Assembly: GCA_019973155.2 (NCBI GenBank)
Contig: BPQB01000020.1
Coordinates: 1-64,000, forward strand
Reading direction: 5' to 3'
From: Phanerochaete sordida
Taxonomy: Eukaryota; Basidiomycota; Agaricomycetes; Polyporales; Phanerochaetaceae
Length of the DNA: 64,000 bases
Below are positions 42,580-53,721 of this stretch, piece by piece. The position numbers were made by a program, and so were the translations under genes. Numbering within the stretch: the first letter of the stretch is position 1; each line of letters opens with the position of its first letter. The notes below the pieces were generated by a model. That model was given only the letters and a program-made list of their open reading frames with translations. It made no database searches and had not been told where the DNA came from.

Positions 42580-43148
42580 ACGCGGACGCTGCTACACATA
42601 TACCACGGTCAAAGACGCTATAATTCCCCTCCATGTCTTGCGGTGCTAGACCGTCGTCCTGGATATTCACTGGCCTCTGGCTTTCCTAGGATTATAATAG
42701 TACTCCCCATGCCTGTTCTCTAGTGTATCTCTCTAGGATTGTTTAATATGCGTGCCTTTGTCTAGACTTTCCGGGATGATTTGTTCAGGTCTGGCCAGAT
42801 GCGTACACCACCAGTCTCGAGCCATGGAAGAGACGAAAGGTTAGGGTCTGCGTTGCCGCCGGCGGTCCCACATGTCGCACAGACAGAGTAGACCGCGTCG
42901 AGGGAGAATGACTGGGAGTTTTGAGCTGTACCAGACGCGCCGAGGGAGAGAGCAAAGAAAGTTGGACATAGAGAAGACAGGTAGAGAGGAATGTCGTGGT
43001 AAGGTGGAGGATGTCTGAGGGCTGCTAAAGCGAGCGTTGCGATTGGCGAAGCGCTCCGTGTTCTTCCGCCAGTCGGGCTCGTCACAGTCGTGACGGTCAC
43101 CCCCTCCTCGTCCTTTACAACCAAAATCCACCTCCCCTCACCGCCAAA
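42580..43148. other. Intergenic region, promoter of cytochrome c1
   Basis: About 570 bp. A minus-strand ORF (42762-43124) exists, but it lacks any recognisable motif and overlaps the presumed promoter, so it is not called. Confidence 0.55.
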
Positions 43149-44347
43149 ATGCTCTCCAGGCTCCCTGCGGGGGCATTGAAGAACGTTAGCAGCACTCTCG
43201 GTGCTCGCTCGACCGTCGCCGCGAACGTCGCCCGCAATGGCTTGGTGCGTCCGCCGCCATGTCCGTCCGCGTCCTGACGCTTATGCGCAATAACAGCGTG
43301 TTCGTCATGCGTCCACCAAGTCCTCTGCGTCGTCCGCGTTCGAGGTATGCCGCACTGTCGCGCTCTGTAGCGAATATCTTTGACCCGCCCCGGCGCACAC
43401 AGTCGTTCCTGAACTCCCGCGCGACCTTGGCAGGTGCTACCGTCGCGGCCGTCGGCTCCGTGGCTTGGTACGCGCATCTGTACGGCTCACTGCCGTTCAT
43501 CGGCGAAGTTCACGCCAACTCTCCTGCGGAAGAGGGTCTCCACTCGCCTTCCTACCCCTGGTCGCACAAGGGCCTGCTTGATACCTTTGACCATGCCAGG
43601 TACGCCCTGCCCGCTCGTCTGACGGTCGACAGCTGATGCGAACCACGCGCTGCAGCATCCGCCGCGGCTACCAGGTCTACCGGGAAGTCTGCGCCGCGTG
43701 TCACTCCCTCGACCGCATCGCTTGGCGTAACATGGTCGGTGTGTCGCACACTGCCGACGAGGCCAAGGCCATGGCGGAGGAAGTTGAGTACGAGGACGGC
43801 CCGAACGACCAGGGCGAGATGTTCCAGCGCCCGGGCAAGCTTGCGGATTACATGCCGCCCCCGTACCCCAATGAAGAGGCTGCCCGTGCCGGCAATGGTG
43901 GTGCGCTTCCCCCGGACCTGAGTCTCATCGTCAAGGCCCGTCACGGCGGTCCCGTACGTGTCTAAGCGTTTTAAACGTCCATGCTTGCGCTAACTGTCCT
44001 TGCAGGACTACATCTACGCGCTCCTGACCGGCTACTGCGACCCTCCGGCGGGCTTCGAGATCCGTGATGGCATGAACTACAACCCGTACTTCCCTGGCAA
44101 TGCCATCTCCATGGCACGTGTCCTCTTCGATGGACTCGTCGAGTACGACGATGGTACCCCCGCCACGACATCCCAAATGGCGAAGGACGTGGTTACCTTC
44201 TTGAACTGGGCGTCGGAGCCCGAACACGATGAGCGCAAGAAGATTGGTCTCAAGGCGGTCATCCTCTTCTCCGCCCTGACCGCGATCTCGCTGTACGTGA
44301 AGCGCCACAAGTGGTCGTACATCAAGAGCAGGAAGATTGGTTCGTGA
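43149..44347 (+). CDS. CYT1: Cytochrome c1, complex III (327 aa)
   Basis: Cytochrome c1 passes electrons from the Rieske protein to cytochrome c in the mitochondrial bc1 complex. Exons 43149-43244, 43294-43344, 43403-43599, 43656-43953 and 44006-44347. A basic presequence ([20 protein letters not shown]) is followed by a hydrophobic sorting segment. The haem-binding motif CAACH sits at residues 127-131, within [17 protein letters not shown]. The methionine ligand region is [18 protein letters not shown]-terminal membrane anchor ([18 protein letters not shown]) leaves a short matrix tail. Length and order match the family. Confidence 0.95.
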
Positions 44348-44939
44348 CCTTCTTGCGTCCTGAGTCGCAATTTTGCTCACGGCTTAACCTACAGTCTACA
44401 CTCCTCCAACTGACTTGAAGAAACATTAGTCCATGTTGTAGATAGTCTTCTCAGCCTTTCACCATTGAAGTCGCGGACGTCAAGCCTGTGTGAACCACAA
44501 CAGTGGACCGTCGAGGTTTGCTCCGAGAATACGGCCTTCGTCGGAGTGGGTATAGCGCGCGCACAGGTCCCGAAGCTCTGCCTGGACTTGTCGTATAGAA
44601 CTTCCTCAAATAATGCATACCAGATATATACCTCTATTCCACTGTAGCGTTGCTCACCTCGCTGCGCTGCAGCAAATATGGCGTTTTGGCCTCGGTGTCG
44701 GTCAGCTTTGCAACTCTTGAAGCTTGAGCACTTGAACTTCGTGGCGCGGACTGGCGCTTGCAAGGGTGGGAAACGCCTTCTCGAAGTGTATGCCACTGTC
44801 CAGCCGCTCGAGAAGGGTCTTGCTCTCTCATCAGCACCCTCACTGTCCTCACCACCAAGCAAGGTGCCCATAACATCCTTCGTATACAAACTTTACACTC
44901 TTGGCTGCACTGTCGTAACTTGTGAATCGCCGCTGCAAG
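44348..44939. other. Intergenic region upstream of the THP3-like gene
   Basis: About 590 bp. ORFs on both strands (for example minus 44389-44889) show no recognisable domain. It probably holds the 3' end of the cytochrome c1 transcript and the next promoter. Confidence 0.5.
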
Positions 44940-46771
44940 ATGTCCTCCGAGAGCTGGCCGCAGCAGCTCAAGTGAGCATGACTGTCTGGTGCCGACTGCA
45001 TCCGCTCACCAAGCTGTGGTACTACAGAGACTGGGTCGCAAAATGTCTGGGGCAAATGACGGATTCTAACAAGGAAGAAGCACAGGCCGAACTAAGGCAG
45101 GTGATATCTGATGCGTTTGTTAACCGTACGCTGTGGACTACCGACTGGGACGGCGTGCAACTCCAAAGGTTTGTTGATCTCCCCGCCCCTGGCCACATCC
45201 CGCTCATGTCGTGGTGATAGCCTTACGCCAAAAGTACCTGTGGGTCTCGCTACGAATGGCCTCAAGCGAAAGATGTGAGTCCCCAAGTCTCATCTCTGTG
45301 GCCTGCCCCAGATGCTCACACCCGCCGCCCAGGCATGACCACAGCACTGGCACACACGAAAAGAAAAAGAAGAAGCAGTCCCAGATAACGAAGAGTGCTG
45401 CGCCAGCCGCGCTAGACCCGAGCGACCAAGCCGCGCTGCATCGCAGAGCGCAACGTTTCCAGCGCGAGCACGAGATCGAGCGGCAGAAGAACGCGCACGG
45501 TGGCCACATCGCGCACGCCCATGGCCGCGCATACTCATCATTTGAGCCTTCGCGGTCGGGCACTCCGTACGCAGACGACCCAGAAGCTGATCCGGTATGC
45601 TCGCGTATGTTGCCCTTTGCCCTCCACGGTGTAACCGCGTTTCGTGTAGAACGTGCCTAATTGGGACCGCTACACAATCGTCGGCACAAACCAAGAGATC
45701 TTCAAGGACTACCTGCGATTAACATCAGTGCGTGGCTGACATCTCTGCATGATAGTTACAGACGATCCTCACCTGCGTCTGCCCAGGAACCGAGACCCGA
45801 ACAGATACGACCATATGATGTTCTTCAGAAAACACTGACCGAGCTGAAGAAAAGATGGCGAGAAAAGGCGCAGTACAATTGGATATGTTCGCAATTCAAG
45901 AGCTTGCGACAGGACCTCACGGTGCGTGAGCCGCACACTTTTGTCTCGGACGGGCTTGATCTGGGGTTTTGTGAATAATCAGGTCCAGCGGATCAAGAAC
46001 GAGTTCACCGTGATGGTGTACGAGATACATGCACGCATGGCCCTCGAAGTCGTACGTCATATTAGTGCTGGCCGAATTGCTCCTCTTCACGCCTGACTTA
46101 GGGTGACATGGTTGAGTACAACCAGTGTCAGGCGATGCTCAAAAACCTGTACGACCTCGGGATCCAGGGAAAAGCGGAGGAATTCACTGCATACCGGATC
46201 CTGATGCTTATTCATGGGCGCAATCGAAGCGGTACTCGCCTGTGCTTCGCTTGGCAGTAACGTCACTGACGAATGCTGCGTGCAGATTTGAATCTCTATG
46301 TAGGTCAGCTAACGCCACAGATGAAAGCGAGTCCGTATGTGCGACACGCGCTCGCAGTGCAGCGTGCGATGTCTACGGGGAATTATCATGCTCTGTTCGA
46401 CCTCTACCTTAACGCCCCGAATATGGGGGCTTACATCATGGACCACTTCATCGACCGCGAGCGGGCAAGGGCTCTGATTATCATGAGCAAGGCGTATGTC
46501 CCTCACCCTCTGCTACCTGTGCCAGGCCTAATCCTCCTTGCGTCTTCAAAGATATATGACTCTCCGGCTATCTTTCATCTCGACAGAGCTTGCATTCGAC
46601 AACGCTACACAAGCGAAAGAGTTCCTGGACCAGCACCGTGCGGGAACCCTCTTCAAAAATCCGAACAGTGCAGACGAGGAGAAGATTCTGGATTGTAAGG
46701 CCGCACACGCGACGCTAGTCCAGATATTCGAAGAGAAGTACCGCAAAGTGCAAATCAAGGGCGCAGTATAG
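44940..46771 (+). CDS. THP3: THP3/LENG8-type SAC3/GANP domain protein (442 aa)
   Basis: Yeast Thp3 with Csn12 couples transcription elongation to mRNA splicing; LENG8 is the animal relative. Ten exons: 44940-44971, 45028-45168, 45221-45274, 45333-45594, 45650-45727, 45787-45921, 45983-46051, 46102-46231, 46286-46493, 46552-46771. The N-terminus SSESWPQQLKDWVAKCLGQM fits the family. A Lys-rich stretch (HEKKKKKQ) precedes the SAC3/GANP domain: NWDRYTIVGTNQEIFKDYLR, RPEQIRPYDVLQKTLTELKK, NQCQAMLKNLYDLGIQG, EFTAYRILMLIHGRN. A PCI-like C-terminus ends VQIFEEKYRKVQIKG. The ATG at 44940 is favoured because it gives the conserved N-terminal motif. Confidence 0.88.
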
Positions 46772-47083
46772 ATTCCTCCTCTCCGCTATACCCTTTGTTC
46801 TACGTCCACGGTCTCCGCCTTTCCGAGCGGCATCCTTCTGCATCCTTCCGCTCTGATTCTCGACAAGGCTCGCAGGTCTCTGCACGCCTCGAGCACTATC
46901 GCGCCCCTACCGGGCGGCGCGCCGCTGAACGCGTAACGCACACAGATTCGGTAACCGAGGGAGGTGGCAGGTGTTGGCGGGCGGTGGAGGTTGGCTGTCG
47001 CCACCATGTACTTATTGCGTCGCGCTTTGAATGCAGCTGACTGACACATTCGCGTCCCAATCTGCTCTTGCTTGGAGGGACGG
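46772..47083. other. Convergent intergenic spacer
   Basis: 312 bp between the stop codons of two convergent genes. It should hold both 3' ends. Nothing else seen. Confidence 0.7.
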
Positions 47084-48491
47084 CTAATCGCGCATGCGTG
47101 CGGGGATGAAACGACGGAGCACGACATCGCGCACGCTGTAGTGTGCTAGCGCGGCAGGTGACTCGAGGATTTGCGGGTCTATCCTCGAGCGAGCGGGTAT
47201 AGTGACATACGTCAAAATCAGAGTCTGCGCGGGCGGTTCAGTACATGTGAATCGAGGTGACGAGGTTATATGCACCTTTTGGACTTGGCTGTTCACTCGA
47301 TTGACGGTGCTCAGCCATGTCCATGAGAACGGCTCAGCGTTGGTGAGGTTGAACGGCGACGTTTTCTGTTCCTCTGGGTCTTCGTAAACCGGCAGGACGA
47401 CCACTGCGAACCTGGACAACTCGTGAGCAAAGCGCTGCCACACAGTAAGATCACTACTCACTCAGCATGTGAGAAGACAGGGCCCCGCTTGTACAGCAGG
47501 TAGTCCACGCAGAACTTTATACCACCTTTCACGACCCAGCCGAGTGCTCGGTAATGGTGGTACGCTACATAATGTACCAGGAAGGGATTATCGAAACGGC
47601 TCTCGTAGACGGAGCTGAGGCTCGGAGGTATGCCTGGCGGCCAGTGCGCCTGCTGGAACGCGAACCAGATGCGCTGAAGATCCAGGGGCTCGTCCTGAGG
47701 GTATCGCAGGTCAGAAGGCGAGTGAAATATATGTACGTGACACATACGGATGAAGGATCAATGATTGTCAAGCAGTCAAGGTTCCAGAGAAGGAAGAAGG
47801 CCTCTTGAAGGGTGAGCTGCAGGTGCTCGACGTCTTCCAGCGGCTCCTCTTCTACCGGGTCGTCCTCGTGGTCCTCTGGCTCTGCAGCTTCCGAGGGAAG
47901 TGCAATGTCCGCAGAGGAACCCGGCTGAGGCTTCCATGTAGCTCCCGACGGAATGGCGATAGTGGCGGCCTCGCGACCCTCAGCGAAAGCTCTCTCCGCC
48001 TCCGCCGCAGCCTCTGCCATTGCGCGTGCACGGTCAATCTTGAACTGCTGTCTCTCCTTGCGACGCTTCTCGCGAATCTCTTCCGAGGTCATGTCTTAGA
48101 GACATGAGTCAAAAGAAGGCACAGGAACGCTGTGGAGGAACGTACATTTTCCCGCTGCCTTCCGCGCATTCACCTGTCGGGTATACCAGGACGGCTCACT
48201 GCGCGAGAGATCGCCTTTGCCAAAGAAGCCGCGCTGCCAGAGGATCATCGCGTCCTTTCGGTCCGTAACCCACACCGAGCGTGTCGCGGGGTCCAGCGTG
48301 CCCTCGCAGTGCGGGTTCTCTACGCGGACGCCGCTGATGCCAAAAAGGCCGAGGACGCGGTGTGTCGAGACATGCCGTGTGTCGTCCGGCTGGACGAACA
48401 CCAGCGGCAACGGATGCGCATATATCCTGTTGTTTTCGGCCTTGTGCGCGCCGCCCTTGCCTGAGGGGCCTCTGCGCTGAGCGGGAGCCAT
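47084..48491 (-). CDS. SEN2: tRNA-splicing endonuclease subunit Sen2 (400 aa)
   Basis: Sen2 is a catalytic subunit of the tetrameric endonuclease that cuts introns out of pre-tRNA; it cleaves the 5' splice site. Minus-strand exons: 48491-48146, 48094-47748, 47694-47462, 47411-47276, 47224-47084. The N-terminal part has [20 protein letters not shown], typical of fungal Sen2. A basic coiled segment follows ([19 protein letters not shown]), then an acidic linker. The catalytic domain has [20 protein letters not shown], then the active-site Tyr in YLLYKRGP, the His in FSHAEF and a Lys in QKTLILTYV. It is divergent from the actin-related gene, 113 bp between starts. Confidence 0.93.
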
Positions 48492-48604
48492 GAGAGGATG
48501 CAGAGGAGTCAAGCTGAGTGAGGAAGAGTTCAGGCGCGAGTTGATTGGCACGCGCCCGCGTATGCTGGGCGCCTGTTCGCATTTCGCATTTCTGGACCAC
48601 CGCG

Positions 48605-50325
48605 ATGTCCTCATTTCGCGAGTCGTCCATCGTCATCCTCGACACCAGCCGCACACTCGTACGGGCAGGTGTAGGTCTTCATGAGCTACTCAAGACACCA
48701 TCCGTGGTACGTTCGTGGCCTTTCCAAACAGAGAGCTGCTCACCGTTCACGTTCCAACAGGAACTGCCTGCACGCGTCGGCCTGCGTAGAGGCGTGAATG
48801 GTGCCTCGCACGATGAGCCAATGGACGCGGAGCCTTCCACATCCGCAGTTCCCGACTTAACCTCTACAGCAAAGGTGACCGACTACCTCGTTGGGGCGCA
48901 GCTCGACGAAGCCTTGGCCGCTGGGCAGGAAGTTGACGTGTTCTGGCCATTCGCTGATGGAGACCTGAAGGACTGGACACAGGCAGAGGCAGTCTGGTGC
49001 GTGTTCAGCTTGCCTTTTATGCATATACAAGACGTACTTAGAACGCTTTACAGGAAACATGTCCTATTCAATCAGCTTGGTCTACGACGGGGCCTAATGG
49101 AGTCCCCCGTGCTTCTATCGTTCGCACCGGGGCTCTCGCGCGACACATACGAGGGTATATGCCGTATGTTCTTCGAACGCTTCAACGTCGCTGGTCTCTC
49201 CATCATCGAACGACCGATGGCTCAATTCTTCGCCGTCACGGTATCCGGCACAGAACCGAACGGCGTGGTCATTGACATCGGCCACGAGCACACGGACGTC
49301 ACGCCCATATACGAGAGCTTCGTCGTGCAGGACGCGCATCAGACGGTTGGTTACGGCATCTCTGACTGCGAGCAATACCTCGCGCACCTCCTGCTCTCGA
49401 ACCCGTCCGTCGTCAACACACTGTCCCCGCCAGACGCCCAGCTCGCGCCGGACGAGCTGCGCGCGACGCTCGTCGAGGTTGCGCGGCAGGTATGGCGCGA
49501 AGGCCTCGTGAAGGTGCTCGCGGAGGGCGAGGCGGCAGACATCGAGGAGGAGGGCGTCACGGACATCGCGGCCGTCGTCGTTGCGGGTAAAGAGAAGGCC
49601 GTCATCGAGAGCGGGATGAAGAAGAAGCAAAACGCGAAGGCGTCCGCGGCCGAGCTCGCGCGCGCGAAGGAGATTGAGGCCCTCGACCTCGTCACGGTGC
49701 AGTTTCGTGACAAGCAGCTCACGCTCGGCAAGGAGCGCCACCGCTTCTGCGAGCCGCTCTTCGACCCCAGCCTCTTGAAGGCGATTCCAGGCTTACCAAG
49801 GAACAGCTCTGAAGAGAGCATCAGGTCGCTACAGACTGCTGTCGGACACGCCGTATCTCTCACGGAAGTGGACGCGCGGCAGTACATCTACCAAGGCTTG
49901 TTCGTGACCGGAGAGCTGACCAGCCATATCAAGGGTACGCATCGTGAACAGTGTGTCATCGTCATCGATTCACAGCCTTGCTTTCAGGCCTTGGAGCAGC
50001 GCTACAGGCCCGTCTGGCACCCTTTGTCCTCAGCCAAATCGACCAGCAAAACGAGGTGCAGCCGAAGAGCATACGGACGCTCAGAATTCCGGACTACTTT
50101 GCTGAGTATCGGGATAAGGGTGACGGTCTGGCATCGTTCTTGGGGTCCAGCATAGTCGCAAAGGTGAGATCTGGCCCTGTGCTCCGCAATAGTCCTTCGC
50201 TTAGCATGTCTCTGCCACAGATCATATTCGTGAATGAGCCAAACGGCAGGAACTTTGTGACGAAGGCCGACTATGCGGAGAAGGGGCCCAAGGCGATATT
50301 AGGACAGTCAGCATCACTCTTGTAA
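48605..50325 (+). CDS. ARP9: Actin-related protein, Arp9-like (499 aa)
   Basis: Exons 48605-48706, 48761-48996, 49054-49934, 49988-50163, 50221-50325. Actin-fold signatures: SSIVILDTSRTLVRAGVG at the start, VLLSFAPGLSRDTYEGICRM and the FNVAGLSIIERPMAQFFA region, then phosphate-loop-like GVVIDIGHEHTDVTPIYESF and GYGISDCEQYLAHLLL. A long charged insert (residues about 290-370, with Glu/Ala/Lys-rich helices) and a C-terminal ADYAEKGPKAI follow. Nuclear Arp7/Arp9 proteins are subunits of SWI/SNF and RSC chromatin remodellers. The assignment to Arp9 rather than another divergent Arp rests on overall pattern and size. Confidence 0.72.
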
Positions 50326-50513
50326 TATTGTAGTGTCATCGAGCATCCGAGCATCTGATACCACACAATGTCTTGACCTGGACGAGTAGTCGAGCCCTTG
50401 GTGCACGCCACGATGGGGGATGTAAGAGGAACTCATGCAGCTTGTCATAGTGTAGGGGAATAATATCATACAGACATCCAAGGCTACATAAGACGCTCCT
50501 AGTGCTAACGCAA

Positions 50514-51033
50514 TTACTGCGCAGCAGCCTCAGCGACGGTGAGGAGGTCGCTGTCACCCTGGTCGAGGATGGTCATGACACTGTAAGCAAACGTCAGTCG
50601 GAATACATCAATCAACATGTGGAAGGTACGCACCCGACACGGAAGAGCTTTCCGGCGGCGGTACCAAGAGCAACGTTGGTACCAGCAAAGTGGTGGACGG
50701 AAGTCTTAGAGAGCATGGCGTAGTACTCAAGCTCAGACTTGCGGAGAGGGGGGCAGTTGCCGGCGATCAAGACAAGCTTGGCTGTAATACCATAGCCAAT
50801 GATGACGGGGCAAGGAGAGAGGAGGATTTTCGTCAGTACAAGGGACCTTCTCAGCCTCACGCTCCAGTCCCCGGAGACAGAGGAGGGAAACGGTGCTCAC
50901 CCTTGCCGTTGCGCATGTGCTTGAGGGCGGACTTGTAGCCGAGGCTGTACTTGCCGGACTTGACGACCAGCGCAAGACGAGACGCAATGGACTCGGTGGA
51001 CTTGGCGGCCTTGGACTTTTTGGTGGGAGCCAT
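50514..51033 (-). CDS. RPL30: 60S ribosomal protein eL30 (115 aa)
   Basis: Minus-strand exons 51033-50901, 50781-50634 and 50580-50514. The sequence is highly conserved: [40 protein letters not shown], then [40 protein letters not shown] and [20 protein letters not shown]. eL30 is an L7Ae-fold protein of the large subunit and in yeast binds its own transcript to control splicing. The first intron follows codon 44, so such autoregulation could be tested here. A pyrimidine-rich tract precedes the start, as is common in ribosomal protein genes. Confidence 0.96.
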
Positions 51034-51562
51034 TGCGAATGTCGAGGGTGGGTGAAGGAACGGCGGCGACGGCGGGGGTCTTGACGGTGCGCTAAAGCAA
51101 AATCTCACAGCGCCAAAGTGCGTGGATGTCGCACATTAGAGTTCAATCTCCGATTGATGCGCCTCGGCAGTCGCCGCGAGCGGGGGCGCGCACCGCAGGC
51201 AAAGCTACGCCGTCTTTGCTCTCGCCTTCGCTGCGTGGTCATGGAACATATTATTTCTTGCCACCTCCATTCCCGGTCTTTGCACACCTATTTGATCCGC
51301 TTTTTGCTCAGCTCTGCAGGCAGAATGGTGTCGTTTATGCAGCCAATCCCGGTGGGTACGCGCATGCGCAGTAAACATCAGCAAACAAACACCGCGAGAA
51401 GCATCGCAATGCACTTCGTAAATTATGTGGTTTGTGTACCCTCGGCCCTGAAGGTGAAGAAGGAGGTACGAGATAGTCTGCGGAGGTGCGATCTTCCAGG
51501 CTATCCCGAATGGCTGGCTTATCACATGTCAGAGTTACGCCGGGGGTTAGTTGTGCGAGGTT
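51034..51562. other. Divergent promoter region between eL30 and the SET gene
   Basis: About 530 bp. Short overlapping ORFs only (for example 51126-51374 plus), with no recognisable product. It could contain an upstream non-coding exon of either gene. Confidence 0.5.
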
Positions 51563-52562
51563 ATGCTCAATCCTCATGAGCACCTTGAGGATATCGCCTA
51601 CATCACAGGAGGAGCGCGGCTTCCTTTTCCAATCTTCAAGGTGAGCGCATGCTCTCGCATTCAACTGTGCATTCGCTAGCGCTCGCTTCTCGCGAAGGAT
51701 CAGCCGTTACGCTCAAATAATGGTCGCCAAAATCCTCGCGCGCACCTTGAGATGACACTTGTCATAGCTGAAGATGATCCAGGGATTCCCGTCTTCTGCC
51801 CTATCTTACTGACTGCAACCCGCATGCATATTGTAGAAAATCAGCCGCCATCGCGGATGATCGACGCGGGCCTTTCCCGCGACTTCTACGTACATCGGGA
51901 CGCGTCCTGGCAGGAGTTTTCTGCCTCTTTACGAACCAACAAGGTGCGTTCTACCGTGATTTGCTATAATGATTGACTCCTCTGAACTGTTACAGCGCTG
52001 GAAAGCTGGCGATGTCCTTGGTCCTGTCCGAGGAACGAAGTCTCCTAGGAAATACGATACCGTCCAGTGCGGTCCGTCGAGTGAAGATAATATCACCGTC
52101 GACTCGATCTTCGTATACGGTATGCGTCCGACCTACTTCTTGAAATCTACCCTGACCACACGAGCAGTGAATCACTCGTGCGATCCGAACGTAGCCTTCG
52201 ACATGTCCTCGAAGCATCCGTCGGAATGGCATATACGCGCCCTCAAAGCCATAGACGCAGAAGAGGAACGTGAGTGCGGCCTTTAGGGTCTCATGTGGAA
52301 GTATCTCACACGTGCAAGTGACGTTCTTCTACCCAAGCACGGAATGGGAACTAGACCAGCCCTTCGAGTGTCGGTGCGCGTCACCTGTGAGTGGCGTGAT
52401 TCCCGACCTTATGTGAGCCATCAGTGACCGAAGCCGCAGATGTGCTTGGGCTTGGTCAGAGGAGCGAGGGATGTCGGTCTGGAGCAGATCAAGGCGCGAG
52501 GCTATGTCAGCCCATGGATCATCGAGTTGTTTCGCGATCGCGAAGAGCGAGTCGGCGCATAA
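51563..52562 (+). CDS. SET-domain protein with post-SET cysteines (262 aa)
   Basis: Exons 51563-51640, 51698-51943, 51996-52269, 52319-52386 and 52440-52562. The C-terminal half shows the SET core RAVNHSCDPNVAFDMSS (the NHSC motif builds the AdoMet/lysine pocket), then WHIRALKAIDAEEELTFFYP and the post-SET cysteines FECRCASPMCLGLVRGA. SET proteins methylate lysine on histones or other proteins using AdoMet. The N-terminus is short, so the substrate class cannot be given. The start at 51563 is the first Met in a frame that stays open into the next exon, but an upstream exon is possible. Confidence 0.82.
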
Positions 52563-53101
52563 GTCGAGGCGGCACTCGCGTTGCAATGGCGACCTACATT
52601 CTTTCACTTCCTTCTGGCCTCGGGTTGCGTTTGCTATCCGTTTTGCTGCGGTACTCCGTCTCCGTGCTGACCTCCCATTCCGCGGATCCGTTACACGCTG
52701 TTACCTGCATGTGTGGTTCTTGGTCGAGCATGGCCGCATGAGTATGCTCTCTAACCCTCCTTGTTTTATGGACACGCGCGGCCCTTGCTCCGATGGCAAA
52801 CGATAGAGGACGGAAGGCTCTGTACAGCGGTACGCCGAGAGAGATGCCGTGATCGGGAGGCATCGTAAAACTGACAAGCGGCGTGCGCACGAGGACAGCT
52901 GGTGCCTCACGGACCGGAGTCGTGTAGGCAAATGCCCGGGTGTGCTGGCATTGACGCGATCTGTTGTATGGACGAGAGAACCGTGAGGTACCGTGAGGGC
53001 ATGGTGCGGCTCTCGTGCATCCGGCGCTTGTCAGTTTTACGATGCCTCCCGATCACGGCATCTCTCTCGGCGTACCGCTGTACAGAGCCTTCCGTCCTCT
53101 A

Positions 53102-53134
<33 letters not shown>

Positions 53135-53721
53135 CGTTTTTTGCCCTGGTTAACACATAGTATAGCTATCTGAAAGCATTGAGTATACAGTGAGATCGCC
53201 AATGAGTGTAATAAGCTGGTGGCGAGAAAGGAGGAGATGAGCCAACCAGCGACGGCGAATTACAGGGTTGAGAGCCCCTAACCCTGAGCCGGGGTTACGG
53301 CAAACAGATGGCGCAGGAATGGCGAGCTCGTCTTGAGAGCCGTCATAGACTCATCCACTCCTCATTTGCGAGAATTTAGCATGGATCTTCACTTCGCCTT
53401 ACTACACACCATATGTAAAACTGCCGAATTCCGAATTCTGTGTCTGTACAATTCCGAATAGCGATCAGTATTTCTCTCCGCCTTTGCACTCTACCTCCCT
53501 CCTAACGGCCAATCTGTGCCCTGGTGTTACCGAGCTATCCACCAGCGAGAACACCCTTCCCCCTGTCGCTGACGGTGAGTGTGCATCGTTCTATGCGCGC
53601 GCCGCGAGCCATCTGCTTTGCATCAGATGTCGGTGCAAGTGGGTGCTAAAGCGCGACGTGCTTGCCGCTGCGCGAAGTGTACAGTGCTGACTATATGCTC
53701 ATTTTGCGATAGAGTAAGGTC
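52563..53721. other. Intergenic region with a perfect inverted repeat and a T-run; 5' region of MET5
   Basis: About 1.16 kb. It holds two 79-bp inverted arms (52802-52880 and 53025-53103), a run of 29 T (53104-53132), and then the presumed MET5 promoter. The MET5 transcript may have a 5'-untranslated intron (a donor GTGAGT near 53577, an acceptor-like site near 53711), which I could not verify. Confidence 0.6.
52802..53103. repeat. Fold-back: perfect 79-bp inverted repeat with 144-bp spacer, followed by T29
   Basis: The left arm 52802-52880 starts GATAGAGGACGG and the right arm 53025-53103 is its exact reverse complement, ending CCGTCCTCTATC. The right arm is followed directly by 29 thymines. 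A transcript over it would form a long hairpin. Short overlapping ORFs on both strands are a by-product. The origin is unclear: duplication by template switching, a small non-coding hairpin, or an assembly artefact. Confidence 0.85.

Noticed and set aside
42762..43124. Minus-strand ORF of 120 codons upstream of cytochrome c1
   Set aside because: No recognisable motif, starts 25 bp from the cytochrome c1 start codon on the other strand, and overlaps the likely promoter.
44389..44889. Minus-strand ORF of 166 codons between cytochrome c1 and the THP3-like gene
   Set aside because: No known domain and low-complexity composition; most of it lies where 3' and 5' untranslated sequence is expected.
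44678..44939. Start of the THP3-like gene at ATG 44678
   Set aside because: The segment has no family similarity; ATG 44940 spliced to 45028 gives the conserved N-terminus.
52594..52890. ORFs around the inverted repeat as protein genes
   Set aside because: The two arms give the same peptide pieces on both strands, which is expected from the fold-back and not from coding.
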